This document shows positions 23,670-35,213 of a stretch of 64,000 nt of DNA, in pieces. The stretch covers positions 88,896,433-88,960,432 of the forward strand of contig CM055275.1 of assembly GCA_029237695.1 (NCBI GenBank). Reading direction: 5' to 3'. A program made the position numbers and the translations under genes. The notes below the pieces were generated by a model. That model made no database searches. It was given only the letters and a program-made list of their open reading frames with translations, and was not told the origin of the DNA. Source of the DNA: Conchocele bisecta (taxonomy: Eukaryota; Mollusca; Bivalvia; Lucinida; Thyasiridae). The first letter of the stretch is position 1, and each line of letters begins with the position of its first letter.

Positions 23670-24360
23670 AATGCTAGCTCCAAATAAGATATATATTGCT
23701 AGCTCGAAATGAATTAGAGATAACTCGAAATGATTTCGAGAGCTCTCCAAATTATTTCGAGAGCTCTCAAAATGATTTAGAGATAGCTCCCAATGATTTA
23801 GAGAGGTCTCCAAATCAAAGTTATATAATGCTCGCTATAAATCAATTTGAATTATCATTAATTGATTTAGAGCTAGCTCCAAATGATTTAGAGAGCTCTC
23901 CAAATCAAGTTATATAATGTTCGCTACAAATCAATTGGAGCTATCATTAATTGATTAAGAGCTCGCTCGAAATGATTTCGAGAGCTCTCCAAATGATTTC
24001 GAGAGCTCTCCAAATGATTTAGAGATAGCTCCAAATGAAAGTGATATAATGCTCGCTACAAATGATTTCGTGAGCTCTCTAAATTATTTCAAGATATCAT
24101 TAATTGATTTCGAGAGATCTCCAAATGATTTCGAGAGCTCTCCAAATGGTTTAAATATAGCTCCAAATGATTTAGAGAGCTCTCCAAATCAAATGTTATA
24201 TAATGCTCGCTCCAAATGATTTCGAGAGCTCTCCAAATGATTTCGAGATATCATTAATTGATTTCGAGAGCTCTCCAAATGATTTAGAGAGCTCTCCAAA
24301 TATTTATTGCTAGCCCCAAATATGTGTTGCTAGCTCTAAATATTTAGAGCTAGCAATATA
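23670..24360. repeat. 21 bp GAGAGCTCTC palindromic array, block 2
   Basis: AAATGATTTCGAGAGCTCTCC is the 21 bp unit. Variants keep a dyad centre. The block begins and ends near GCTAGCTCCAAAT words. Together with block 1 it forms an inverted pair separated by about 0.74 kb. Confidence 0.85.
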
Positions 24361-25154
24361 TATTTGAGTTTATGTAGATTTGGCGTTCCATAACTGTCTA
24401 ACCCGTCACCTCCACAGTATTGCAATATTTATTTCGCTGAGTAATTATATGCCAACATCTTTTTGAAATAGTTAAAAACAAAGTATAATGCAATAAATGA
24501 ATGTTTTATTAGCACAAATGACTTCTGGACATACATAGTTTAATTATCGCCATTTAATTTACGGAGATACATTTCAAAACTCACACAGGAAGGCTATATT
24601 AAGACTATATATATATATATATATATAGTCTTAATATTCATCTGCAATAACAATAATAAACGATCTTGTATTAAGAACATTTATGAAAATGAACCTTAGT
24701 ATATGCATGCAATATATACATTTTTTAATTTGTGTATGGTTTGTATATCTTGTCAAATAGCTTGAATGTTTTTCACACCTCTATGTAGACAAAGCCCAAT
24801 ATGATATTGTATTGACCAGAACACAGTGTATTTTAGTTTGCTTGCTTATATTTAAGGGTGGGAATTGGCTCTAAGACCATACCCAGGGCATTGAACCCAA
24901 GAAAGAGGCCAAATTTTGAAAAATAATTTTGAAGTAATTTAAGGTGTCATAAAAAATCCAAAGTAAAATTGGCAGGTGCGCGTTAAAGTAGGTCAACCCT
25001 GTCGGCCACAATTCGTGACCTAGAACGGGTTCAGACCTATGCGCCTAAGTGTTCGCCCTGAATATGGCGGTTTGTTTATCTCGCCAGGGTCGCCCCTGGT
25101 TCGAAAGGGGTTCCTGGGTAGAACCAGCCTCTCCCCTCACTCCTGCTGGAGACC
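24361..25154. other. AT-rich stretch with a (TA)n palindrome
   Basis: TTAAGACTATATA...TATAGTCTTAA at 24,599-24,634 is a self-complementary TA microsatellite. The 24,845-24,890 part (TATTTAAGGGTGGGAATTGG) resembles the words at 45,345 and 56,920. No gene was seen. A GGTTCGAA word near 25,100 is not part of a tRNA-like fold. Confidence 0.5.
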
Positions 25155-26073
25155 TCAAGCGACGTCGAATTGGGCATCAGGCTCGTTCTCTATGTAGGTG
25201 TTGTACACCGCCTGTCGTAGAGCAGCAAGCGAGTTGAACCCCATCATCCGACAGGAGAGTCGTGCGTTGTGTTCATCCATCCGCGTGATCTCCTGGTCAC
25301 TCCTGACGGCGCTCCCAGATCGTATCCATTCCTCCGTAGCCACTGCCGCATCGTGTGTCATATTGAAGCAGGTGTACGGTATGTCGTCTGGTCGAAGTTC
25401 TGGCCCCATTTCTGTGATGTAGCCGGATGCCAAAGACCCATCCACTGCTGTGAAGAGAATCTTGGAGGTGGCGATTATGTGGTACGGTTCTTTCTGGTTC
25501 GTTGCTCGGCTCAGATAGATGTTCCGACCCTTCACCCCAGTCGTGGTTGAAGTCCAGCGAATGGATGAACTCGCCACGCAGTTTCTCGCACGATTCTAGA
25601 TCTGCAGGTGAAGACCCCGCAGAAGTGTCCATTTCTTCCGAGCTGCCGGTCATCCGTGATCTGTCTGTCCCCGGTGTCGTCACTGCAGTGTTAAGCGACC
25701 TACGTGGCGTAGGGATCGGTGGAGTCCTTCCTGGTGGCTCGGAGTCCATGGCAGGAACAGAAGGAGTTTGCTCAGCGGCTGGGTTTCCCCTCGGCCTACT
25801 GACCGACCGCTTCGCAATGGCCGCCGCTCGCCTTTGTCTTCTCATTTTTTCCCGCCTTCGGAGGAAATACGCCTTGTTCTTTTGTTTCCTCTTGGCGGGA
25901 AGTAGGTCAGCCGGAACTGGAGCGCTTTTCTGCGTCGGCGAATAGATCCAGTTCACTTCGAGGGTGAAGGTGTTGTGTCCACTATGCATTCGGTAGAGAG
26001 GCTCGTCAACACACCCTTTCATCAGCGGCAATAATAAATTCGACAGCTCCGCGAGACAATCCAATAAAGGCAT
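25155..26073 (-). pseudogene. Frameshifted ~300-residue ORF, possibly an element ORF1-like protein
   Basis: The open frame starts at ATG 26,073. It begins MPLLDCLAELSNLLLPLMKG, then a basic helix-like stretch at residues 61-89 (KRKQKNKAYFLRRREK), then a Pro/Ser/Thr-rich linker. Coherent protein continues in a second frame from about 25,525 down to the stop at 25,155, with hydrophobic, regular composition (ILFTAVDGSLASGYITEMG, then LSCRMMGFNSLAALRQAV). A single frameshift near 25,525 explains both frames. The junction residues (DFNHDWG followed by VKGRNIYLS) read smoothly. GC content is clearly higher than the surroundings. A TATA box sits 50 bases upstream. There are no introns. A compact intronless gene or the first ORF of a retroelement is possible; I do not recognise a named family. 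Confidence 0.5.
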
Positions 26074-26120
26074 CTTGCTGTTACGCTGATCGAATGGTGT
26101 ATTTTAGTGGGGTAGCTCGT

Positions 26121-26130
26121 TATATATAGT
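26121..26130 (-). promoter_or_regulatory. Possible TATA box
   Basis: ACTATATATA on the minus strand lies about 50 bases before the ATG of the frameshifted ORF. This spacing fits a short 5' UTR. Confidence 0.4.
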
Positions 26131-26969
26131 CGATTATGTACAATATGCATGGGCGGAATCAGAGGGGGGCAGACCCGGCGCCCCCCCCCCCCCCCTAAAA
26201 TTCGCCGAGTAAAGATTGTTTACAAGTTAAAAGGCACGTTTCTACGTTCGCGTTGTGAATTTATTGTTTATTTTCAATATTTAAATGTTTTCAATCAAAA
26301 TTCATATCTAAACATACTGTGACAGTGTCAATATGTGTGCTCCAAAATGCGACAGAATGCAGGAAATGCTACGTAGATTTTCGGAAACCCCTAGCGCTAT
26401 CCCTAGCTCCGCTCGGTCTACCAACAAGGTATGCTCGTTCGATAATATAGATTGTGAATGCGTATTTCCCCTACCGGTATAGCCTCAACAAGTGGCTATG
26501 CACAAAATGGGGAACTGTGTAGACCTTGATCAGACTGTGATTACAAATTTCCCCTAGAAGGTATAACCTCAACAAGTGATTGTTATAAGATGGCTACACG
26601 TCCTGGCGGACGACACGCAGTTTGCTTGTATACGGTACATGTATACAGTGATTATGTACAAGATGGAAAACAGTGTAGACCCTGATCAGACTGTGATTGC
26701 AAATTTCCCTAGAGGTATAGCCTCATCAAGTGATTATGTACAAGATGGCTACACGTCCTGGCGGCGAAAACGGCAAGTATACGGTTGACACCTTCACACG
26801 GTCTCCTTGTATGTCAACATTAGAGAGGTTCTAAAGTTTTGTATTTGTATTTCAATTACAAATCATCATTCCCATTTAGCACGTTTAGCCATTATAAAGT
26901 GGATTATATTATCTTCCTTGGCTTCCTAGTATTAAGTTTATCGCGGTAGTCTCCCTTTATTTCATATAC
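26131..26969. other. Gene-poor stretch with C-run and short tandem repeats
   Basis: A C-run lies at 26,181-26,195. From about 26,475 to 26,780, words such as TATAGCCTCAACAAGTG, CAAGATGG and GATCAGACTGTGATT recur two or three times. No coding exon was recognised. Confidence 0.5.
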
Positions 26970-27155
26970 AAATATTTCCATTTTGCATCAAAACATTAAA
27001 ATGGGCCCTGGTATGAGCAAATTAATGACAAACATTATGTAAGTACAGTCCAAACATCGTTAATATGATGTGTATAGTTTTATTTATTAACACATATAGT
27101 AATTATATGAAGATTTGGGTAGATTTGGGTAAGATTTGGGTAAATTGTGCCACCC
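26970..27155. repeat. Inverted copy of 23,240-23,405
   Basis: GGGCCCTGGTATGAGCAAAT through TTGGGTAAATTGTGCCACC matches the complement of 23,240-23,373. The TTTGGGTA word is triplicated here. Confidence 0.75.
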
Positions 27156-27199
27156 TTTACAATTCGCGCACTAAAATAGAGAAAAAAACTGCAGGGCAT

Positions 27200-28500
27200 T
27201 ACGGCAGCTTAAAAGGGACATGGGCAATTATTTTTCTATGTCATTCCCACGACATAGCATCTCGTTACCACGACATAGCATCTCGTTACCACGACATAGC
27301 ATCTCGTTCCCACGAGATAGCATGTCGTTACCACGACTCAGTTATGTCGTTCCCACGAGATAGCATCTCGTTACCACGACATAGCATTTCGTTCATACGA
27401 GATAGGATCTCGTTACCACGAGTTAGCTATGTCGTTCCCACGAGATAGCATCTCGTTACCACGACATAGCATCTCGTTCCCACGACATAGGTAGCCAATG
27501 AAAATGCAGCATAATTACCGCCATTTTTCTTTCGGCCATAGTTGAATATAGTCCGGCAGCCAAAGGCCGATTTTGAGGCTTTACCTTATTTTGAATAACA
27601 TGTTTTTTTTTTATTACTGACTTTGCATGTCCAGACCTTCTAGTTTTGAAATTCAACTGATGACAAGATGTCACCCTTTATCGTTTTAAGAAATGTGCAC
27701 AAATTCAAGATGGCTGTCAAATAGATATAGTGTGCCATATAGTTTCATTAACATGAGGAACTTCAGCAACTTAAGAGCGTAAACTGGGTGTATTTGACAT
27801 AGTCATGAAAATTGGCAACGTTAACATTCAATTCCTTAACTGCATCAACGGGAAAAATCCAAGATGGCCGCAAAATGTGACCATTTCACGTAATTTCACT
27901 AGTCCGTCACAACAAAGAGTATGCCTTTTAGAATCTTGGGTTTATTGAAACAATGAATGTTTATTTTTGTAACTTTTCTGTGAAATTGAATAATAGTCTA
28001 AATAGCAGAACTCCAAAAATGTCCACCAATTATAAATATATTACATTATACGTGCAATCGTATCTCTACATAAGAAAACATCTTTAATTGCACTCAGACC
28101 CTATATCAGAGGAAATGTGCATACGAATATTGTATTTAGATACACAATGATTTTAGTACCTTAGGTACGCAATTAGATCATTGTTTCAACAACATTAGTC
28201 CAAAATGGCTGCCAAATATTTTGATATTATTGTAGCAATTAGCTTATATAATTGCACTCGTATGTCACATCTAAGAATGTAAATATACCAAATACTTGTA
28301 TCAAGTCAAGATGATCATTTATTTTCTTAACTTAATATACACCATTAGACAACGTTTAATAACAGAAGTCTAAAAATGAGCGCCGGATAATAATATAGTA
28401 CATTATACTAGTAATCAAATCATATACTTATAAATAGTACACTTGGTTATATACGTTGGCTTATTCAGTTTATTTTGGAAAGCCTTCTGTCTTGCCATTC
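27200..28500 (+). mobile_element. TACGG-type element with 21 bp CGTTCCCACG array, copy 1
   Basis: It starts TACGGCAGCTTAAAAGGGAC. It then has a 21 bp array at about 27,238-27,492, with units like ATCTCGTTCCCACGAGAT and GTCGTTCCCACGAC. A long tail follows in which CCAAGATGGCCGC-like words recur every 155-185 bp (27,706, 27,860, 28,016, 28,202, 28,374). Collinear with 49,614-51,032. The right end is undefined, because the other copy runs into the gap. Confidence 0.75.
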
Positions 28501-28699
28501 CACATCAACATTCATGCTGACAATATTCTGACACCAAATTATGTAATTATAACTTATATAGTGGGCGTTGGCAAGAATATGTAGGATGGAACTTTACATT
28601 AAACATTAATCACTTCCTAATTTGAATGAATGCAAGAGGTTTTCGTTCATACCATTGGTTCCAAACGCTTCAATGCTCAACAAGTTCACCGTGAAATCA

Positions 28700-28770
28700 C
28701 GCGAATTGGCTAACCTGGCTAGTAATGGAGTGTGTTCTCCATTTGTACTAGTCAGGTTAGCCAATTCGCG
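28700..28770. repeat. Fold-back hairpin
   Basis: CGCGAATTGGCTAACCTG at 28,700 pairs with its inverse ending at 28,770. A (TA)n run follows at 28,784-28,803. Confidence 0.85.
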
Positions 28771-28869
28771 TTCTCCATTTGTACATATATATATATATAT
28801 ATGTCCACGGTCCCGTTAGCGTTATTCCCATAGCAAAAAAGGACTCCCACTGATATTATTACATTCTGG

Positions 28870-29180
28870 CAAGTTACTTTTTTTTCTGCGAAAGGTACAT
28901 ACTTTCCACTAAAGGACGGACTGTACAAGGTGATTTATGTAAGCTATTAGGGTTTAAAAGTTTTACGAGCTACAATCCAAAATTGGAAAATTCTAACTTG
29001 AAAAGGGGGAGATAATCCATGACCATGGGGTCGAATCAAACATACATGTACCAAGTTTCAGGTATGTAGCTATTACTGTTTAAAAGTTTTACGAGTTACT
29101 AGGTTGGTGACGGACGGAAGAACGGACAAGGGTAACACTAAATGCCCCCTCCACTATCGTGGTGGGGCATAAAAATGAGT
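28870..29180 (-). mobile_element. Pearl-like element end and core, copy 1
   Basis: On the minus strand: hairpin ATGCCCCACCAC...GGAGGGGGCAT, then GTGTTACCCTTGTCCG, CCGTCCGTC and a core unit with GGATTATCTCCCCCTTTTC. The same core is shared with 30,943-32,200 and 39,124-39,930. Confidence 0.6.
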
Positions 29181-30360
29181 GAGGCAAAAGTTGTCATTTA
29201 CAAGTAACTTACCTTAATTCATCAGTTACACATCAGACGATGAATGAACTTTAATTCTGGTGTAGAATATTAAAGTTATTCATTATGTTCAATAGTGCTG
29301 CTTTGACATGACGTGAAATTAAAACATGCATGATGATCTGGAAGAATAACCACAGACCAAGCACGAATATTCAGAATCACGTCTGTCGGTTCTTATCCAG
29401 CTCCGATTTCTGTCACCTGTCCACAAAATCCAGAATCCAACATTGTCGCAAATGTAATCCCCTATGTTGGTGTACGTTAGAACAAAATGTCACTTAGTAT
29501 ATTATCCAATGCGGGTTGTAATCTCTTGTTTCTCTAAATAAATGCGTCCAACAATCCCTGTAGCTGCTATCATGATAAAAGATGTTAAAGGTTCTGTCAG
29601 CGCCTCACATATTGATCTTAATATCCACCATTTTGATTCCAAGTACCAGAATAATGATGTTTCCATGCGCCGTCGTAGTGTTATCTGTCAGATTCCGTTG
29701 TTTATTTGATCAAATTGATGGACAAATCTGTGTCCGCTAATTTCGCCAAGAGCATAATCTGTGACGTTGACTGTAATAATTTGGCATAACTTCTAGCTTG
29801 TTAATTTTTGATTGAATGAAGTGATCACTATGGTGAATAAGTGTGTATCTGTGTCCGGTTTGCTCAGTAGGTAGAGCGATGGTGTGGTAAACCAGAGATC
29901 CCCGGTTCAATTCCGGGCTGGTGCGCATCTTTCTCAATTGAAAGAAATGTCAGTATTATACTTATTAATTTCTGTGTAATAAGTACAGAAAAATATGTCA
30001 CAATTAACAGCTAAAGCGCGAATGAGATCCGATTCGGTACTCTGCAGGAAAAATCGTAACTCTGGCTACGGACGATAATTGAGTATTCTGTTGACCAACG
30101 AAGGACCGCGACTGATAAATACTCCCAAAAACAAAACGCAAAATTGATGCTTAATTTTGCCATATTATACCGTAGACCACACATTATAATTTGATTTTAT
30201 ATGAAAACAATATATTGCGAGTATGGTGGTGTCTATTAATGTGTTCTTGATATTCAGAACGGCAGAGACGGCATTCTTTTTTGTCCAAGAAATTGTCAAG
30301 GTCATGGTTTCACTGTTTGTCTCGCAATAACCCTCCGATTTATATTTGCGCACCAAAAAA
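28930..30360 (+). repeat. Second segmental duplication, partner of 39,560-41,910
   Basis: Direct-orientation match including the core repeats, the CATCAGACGATGAATGAAC segment, a tRNA-like segment, and the closing CGCACCAAAAAAACAGATCA. About 170 and 600 bp present in the partner (40,690-40,860 and 41,070-41,675) are missing here. Confidence 0.8.
29853..29924 (+). repeat. tRNA-derived SINE head (Thr-like), not a functional tRNA
   Basis: 72 nt fold as a tRNA: D arm GCTC/GAGC, anticodon arm with loop GTGGTAA (U33 then GGT), variable AGATC, T arm CCCGG/CCGGG with TTCAATT. The acceptor stem has three mismatches (positions 3, 5, 7), so it is probably a SINE head or decayed copy. The B box is GGTTCAATTCC. 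Confidence 0.6.
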
Positions 30361-30481
30361 ACAGATCACCAATACACTCCCGCCTGCGATTCGCTTACCA
30401 AGAATTGCAATCCAGCGGTCCTTGAATTGCAATTCGTCCCCTCTGAAATTGCAGTCTAATTGCGGTCCAATCGCGGTCCCG

Positions 30482-30593
30482 TTTTTGCGGTCAATCTTTC
30501 GCGATATCGTTTGTGCGGTCATTCTTTCGCGGTCCAGTTTGTGCGGTCATTCTTTCGCGATACCGTTTGTGCGGTCATTCTTTCGCTATTTGC
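30482..30593 (+). repeat. ~28 bp tandem repeat
   Basis: Four units of GTTTGTGCGGTCATTCTTTC-type sequence, each ending in GCGATAC or a similar word. Confidence 0.8.
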
Positions 30594-30942
30594 GGTAAAA
30601 ACTTACCGTATCATCGTATAGTACAGTTTGTTTACATTATACAAACGTACTATACGAATATTATACAAAAACATACGATATCCGTTAGTATATACGATAT
30701 ATCCGTACGGATATGGTATGAATATACAGTGGGTCATCGTGCGGTTAAAATATACCGATGCACCGGTTCATTTAGCATGTAAACATCCGGTTTTCATTTC
30801 GATCATCTGCCACAATTTTAGGTTTTTCAAAATGAATAAATTTTCAGTTTTACGATACAGAAACAATTTAAAACTGAGGATTGTGAAGTACGGTATCACA
30901 GTGCATATATATGTGTGTTCAATACAGTAATTCATCAGTAAT

Positions 30943-32200
30943 TATACCCACTTTTTTTGTAAAAAAAAACGGGTATATTGTTTTCGTCACGGGTGTCCGT
31001 CCGTCCGTACGTCCGTCCGTCACGTTTCTTGTAACTCGAAAAACTTTTTCACCTTCATACCTACGCGCCTGATATTTGGTATGTAGCTTCGTTATAACAT
31101 GTGCAGATGCGCAAAGTGATTTGGATTTTTCATCCGAACCCTCCATCATGGATTATCTCCCCTTTCGGACTCAGAATTTCCATTTTTTCCTCGTAACTCG
31201 AAAAACTTTTCACCTTCATACCTACGCGCCTGATATTTGGTATGTAGCTTCCGTTATCATGTGCAGATGCGCAAAGTGAATTTGGATTTTTCATCGACCC
31301 TCCTCATGGATTATCTCCCCCTTTCGGGACTCAGAATTTCCCATTTTTTCCTCGTAAACTCGAAAAACTTTTCACCTTCATACCTACGCGCCTGATAAAT
31401 TTGGTATGTAGCTTCGTTATTCATGTTGCAGATGCGCAAAGTGAATTTGGAATTTTTGATCCGACCTCCCTCATCATGATTATCTCCCCCTTTCGGACTC
31501 AGGAATTTCCCATTTTCTCCTCGTAACTCGAAAACTTTTTCACTTCATACCTACGCGCTGATATTTGGTATGTTACCTTCGTTATCTGTGCAGATGCGCA
31601 AAGTGAATTTGGATTTTTCATTCCTCGGTCTCATCCTCCCCCTTTCGGACTCACAATTTCCCATTTTCTCCTCGTAACTCGAAAAACTTTTTCACCTTCA
31701 TACCTACGCGCCTGATATTTGGTATGTAGCTTCGTTATCATGTGCAGATGCGCAAAGTGAATTTGGATTTTTGATCCGACCCTCCATCATGGATTATCTC
31801 CCCCTTTCGGACTCAGAATTTCCCATTTTTTCCTCGTAACTCGAAAAACTTTTTCACCTTCATACCTACGCGCCTGATATTTAGTATGTACCTTCGTTAT
31901 GTGCAGATGCGCAAAGTGAATTCCCATTTTTGATCCGACCCTCCATCATCGATTACCTCCCCCTTTCCGACTCAGAATTTCCCATTTTTTCCTTTTTCCT
32001 TGTAACTCGAAAAACTTTTTCACCTTCATACCTACGCGCCTCATATTTGCTATGTAGCTTCGTTATCATGTGCACATGCGCAAAGTGAATTCGAATTTTT
32101 TATCCGACCCTCCATCATGGATTACTTACTTCCCCCTTTCGGACTTAGCATTTGGGGAAAGTGGGTATATTGCGATGGCGCGCCATCGACTTTTTCTAGT
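30943..32200 (+). mobile_element. Helentron/pearl-like element with seven ~160 bp core units
   Basis: The 5' end TATACCCACTTTTTTT is followed by CGGGTATATTG and a CCGTCC microsatellite. Seven core units follow, with GCGCCTGATATTTGG-like words near 31,066, 31,227, 31,389, 31,556, 31,709, 31,870 and 32,037. The 3' end has AAAGTGGGTATA (inverted copy of the 5' motif), the hairpin GATGGCGCGCCATC and CTAGT. The paralogous empty site at about 8,782-8,792 reads CAGTAATTCATC, so insertion fell between T and T with no clear duplication, as described for Helentrons. No Rep/helicase frame is present. Confidence 0.85.
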
Positions 32201-32402
32201 TCATCATTGTACTCCGCACCACGGCCGGGGACACAAAACAATGATCCCCCACACACACCAGCCATCTCATTTGGCGTCCTAAAAGTTCCGGTCTATATCC
32301 CACAGTGGGAACAATGTGTATCACCACCACCACCAGTTTTTGTCTATGACTACACTACACCCCCCCCCCCCGACCACCACTTCTGTCTGTAACGCAGGAT
32401 GA

Positions 32403-34828
32403 CGTGGCCGACTAATCAAGTGGTAAACTAGTCCTGGTGCGATGGCCGACTGATCAAGTACTATACTAGTCTTGGTGCGATGGCCGACTGATCAAGTTCT
32501 AAACTAGTCATGGTGCGATGGCCGACTGATCGAGTGCTATACTAGTACTGGTGCGATGGCCGACTGATCAAGGGCTAAACTAGTCTCGGTGCGATGGCCG
32601 ACTGATGAAGGGCTAAACTATTCCTGGTGCGAGGGTCGAATGATCAAGTTCTAAACTAGTCCTGGTGCGATGGCCAACTGATCAAGTTCTAAACTAGTCC
32701 TGGTGCGATGGCCGTCTGATTGAGTGCTATACTAGTCCTGGTGCGATGGCCGACTGATCAAGGGCTAAACTAGTCCCGGTGCGATGGCCGACTGATCAAG
32801 GGCTAAACTATTCCTGGTGCGATGGTCGACTGATCAAGTTCTAAACTATTCCTGGTGCGATGGTCGACTGATCAAGTTCTAAACTAGTCCAGGTGCGATG
32901 GCCGACTGATCAAGTTCTAAACTAGTTCTGGTGCGATGGCCGTCTGATCGAGTGCTATACTAGTCCTGGTGCGATGGCCGACTGATCAAGGGCTAAACTA
33001 ATCCCGATGCGATGGCCGACTGATCAAGGGCTAAACTATTCCTGGTGGGATGGTCGACTGATCAAGTTCTAAACTATTCCTGGTGCGATGGCCGACTGAT
33101 CAAGTTCTAAGCTAGTCCTGGTGTGATGGCCGACTGATCGAGTGCTATACTTGTCCTGGTCCTGGTGCGATGGCTGACTGATCAAGGGCTAAACTAGTCC
33201 CGGTGCGATGGCCGACTGATCAAGTGCTAAAGTAGTCCTGGTGTGATGGCCGACTGATGAAGTTCTAAACTATTCCTGGTGTGATGGCCGACTGATTGAG
33301 TGCTATACTAGTCCTGGTGCGATGGCCGACTGATCAAGTGCTAAAGTAGTCCTGGTGTGATGGCCGACTGATCAAATGCTATACTCGGCATGGCCGACTG
33401 ATCATGTGCTATACTAGTCCTGGTGCGATGGCCAACTGATCAAGTTCTAAACTAGTCCTGGTGCGATGGCCGACTGATCGAGTGCTATACTAGTCCTGGT
33501 GCGATGGCCGACTGATCAAGGGCTAAACTAGTCCCGGTGCGATGGCCGACTGATCAAGGGCGAAACTATTCCTGGTGCGATGGTCGACTGATCAAGTTCT
33601 AAACTATTCCTGGTGCGATGGTCGACTGATCAAGTTCTAAACTAGTCCAGGTGCGATGGCCGACTGATCAAGTTCTAAACTAGTTCTGGTGCGATGGCCG
33701 ACTGATCGAGTGCTATACTAGTCCTGGTGCTATACTGGGCATGGTGAGATGGCAAATTGATCAAGTGCTATACTGGGCATGGTGCAATGGGCGACGGATC
33801 AAGCGCTATACTAGTTATGGTGCGATGGCCGACTGATCAAGTGCTCTACTAGTCCTGGTGCGATGGCCGACTGATCGAGTGCTATACTCGGCATGGCCGG
33901 CTGATCACGTGCTATTCTGGGCATGGTGAGATGGCCAACTGATCAAGTGCTATACTGGGCATGGTGCAATGGGCGACTAATCAAGCGCTATACTACTTAT
34001 GGTGCGATGGCAGACTGATCAAGGGCTCTACTAGTCCTGGTGCAATGACTGACTGATCAAGGGCTAAACTAGTCCTGGTGCGATGGCCGACTGATCAAGT
34101 TCTATACTAGTCCTGGTGCGATGGCCGACTGATCAAGGGCTACACTAGTCCTGTTGCGATGGCCGACTGATCAAGGGCTAAACTAGTCCTGGTGCGATGG
34201 CCGACTGATCAAGGGCTAAACTAGTCCTGGAGCGATGGCCGACTGATCTAGTTCTATACTAGTCATGGTGAGATGGCCGACTGATCAAGTGCTAAACTAG
34301 TCCTGGTGGCTGGTGCGATGGCCGACTGATCAAGTTCTAAACTAGTCCTGGAGCAATGGCCGACTGATCAAATTCTAAACTAGTCCTGGAGCGATGGCCG
34401 ACTGATCGAGTGCTATACTTGTCCTGGTGCGATGGCCGACTGATCAAGGGCTAAACTAGTCCCGGTGCGATGGCCGACTGATCAAGTGCTATACTAGTCC
34501 TGGTGCGATGGCCGACTGATCAAGTTCTAAACTAGTCCTGGTGCGATGGCCAACTGATCAAGTGTTATACTAGTCCTGGTGAGATGGTCGACTGATCAAG
34601 TTCTAAACTAGTCCTGGTGCGATGGCCGACTGATCAAGTTCTAAACTAGTCCTGGAGCGATGTCCGACTGACCAAGTGCTAAACTAGTCCTGGTGCGATG
34701 GCCGACTGATCAAGTTCTAAACTAGTACTGGTGCGATGGCCTACTGATCAAGTGCTAAACTAGTCCTGGTGCGATGGCCGACTGATCAAGTGCTAAACTA
34801 GTCATGGTGCGATGGCCGACTGATCAAA
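32403..34828 (+). repeat. 38 bp satellite array B (about 64 units)
   Basis: Same unit and subtypes as array A (9,003-11,285), in the same flanks. The GAGTGCTATAC subtype recurs near 32,530, 32,717, 32,948, 33,139, 33,299, 33,479 and 33,708, i.e. every four to six units. Confidence 0.95.
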
Positions 34829-35213
34829 TTGCATGCCATAATAACTAGATGGCCATGGCCTGCATGTCGTGCCCGCCGAGGCATTTGATAGTACAAACAA
34901 TTTTTTTGATTGCAAGAAAGCTTTAGCCCGTTGACGTAAAAACATGCCGCACCCGCCGAGGCTTTGATAGTATACCCAAAAACTAACTAAAAAACACTTT
35001 AACCAAAAACTTTATCCTGAATGCACACCAATGTGCCGACTATATCGCTCTGTCTGCAAGCGGGCCCAACAAAAACTTTAAGGGAAATTTCAAAGTAATT
35101 TGACCGTGATATTGGGCACATATAAATAATACTGAAAATATGGGTGACAAATACACAGTATGTGAAGTTTCGAGTGAATTGGTGAAGCGGTTTCAGAGAT
35201 ATAGTGTTCTTAA

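Noticed and set aside
25085..25130. tRNA T-arm-like GGTTCGAA
   Set aside because: No D arm or anticodon arm at the right distance.
29853..29924. Functional tRNA-Thr gene
   Set aside because: D, anticodon and T arms fold, but the acceptor stem has three mismatches and copies vary in the anticodon stem, so a SINE head or relic is likelier.
30943..32200. TIR DNA transposon interpretation
   Set aside because: The inverted TATACCC motif is subterminal at one end, the empty site shows no clear duplication, and a hairpin-CTAGT end is present, so a rolling-circle type fits better.
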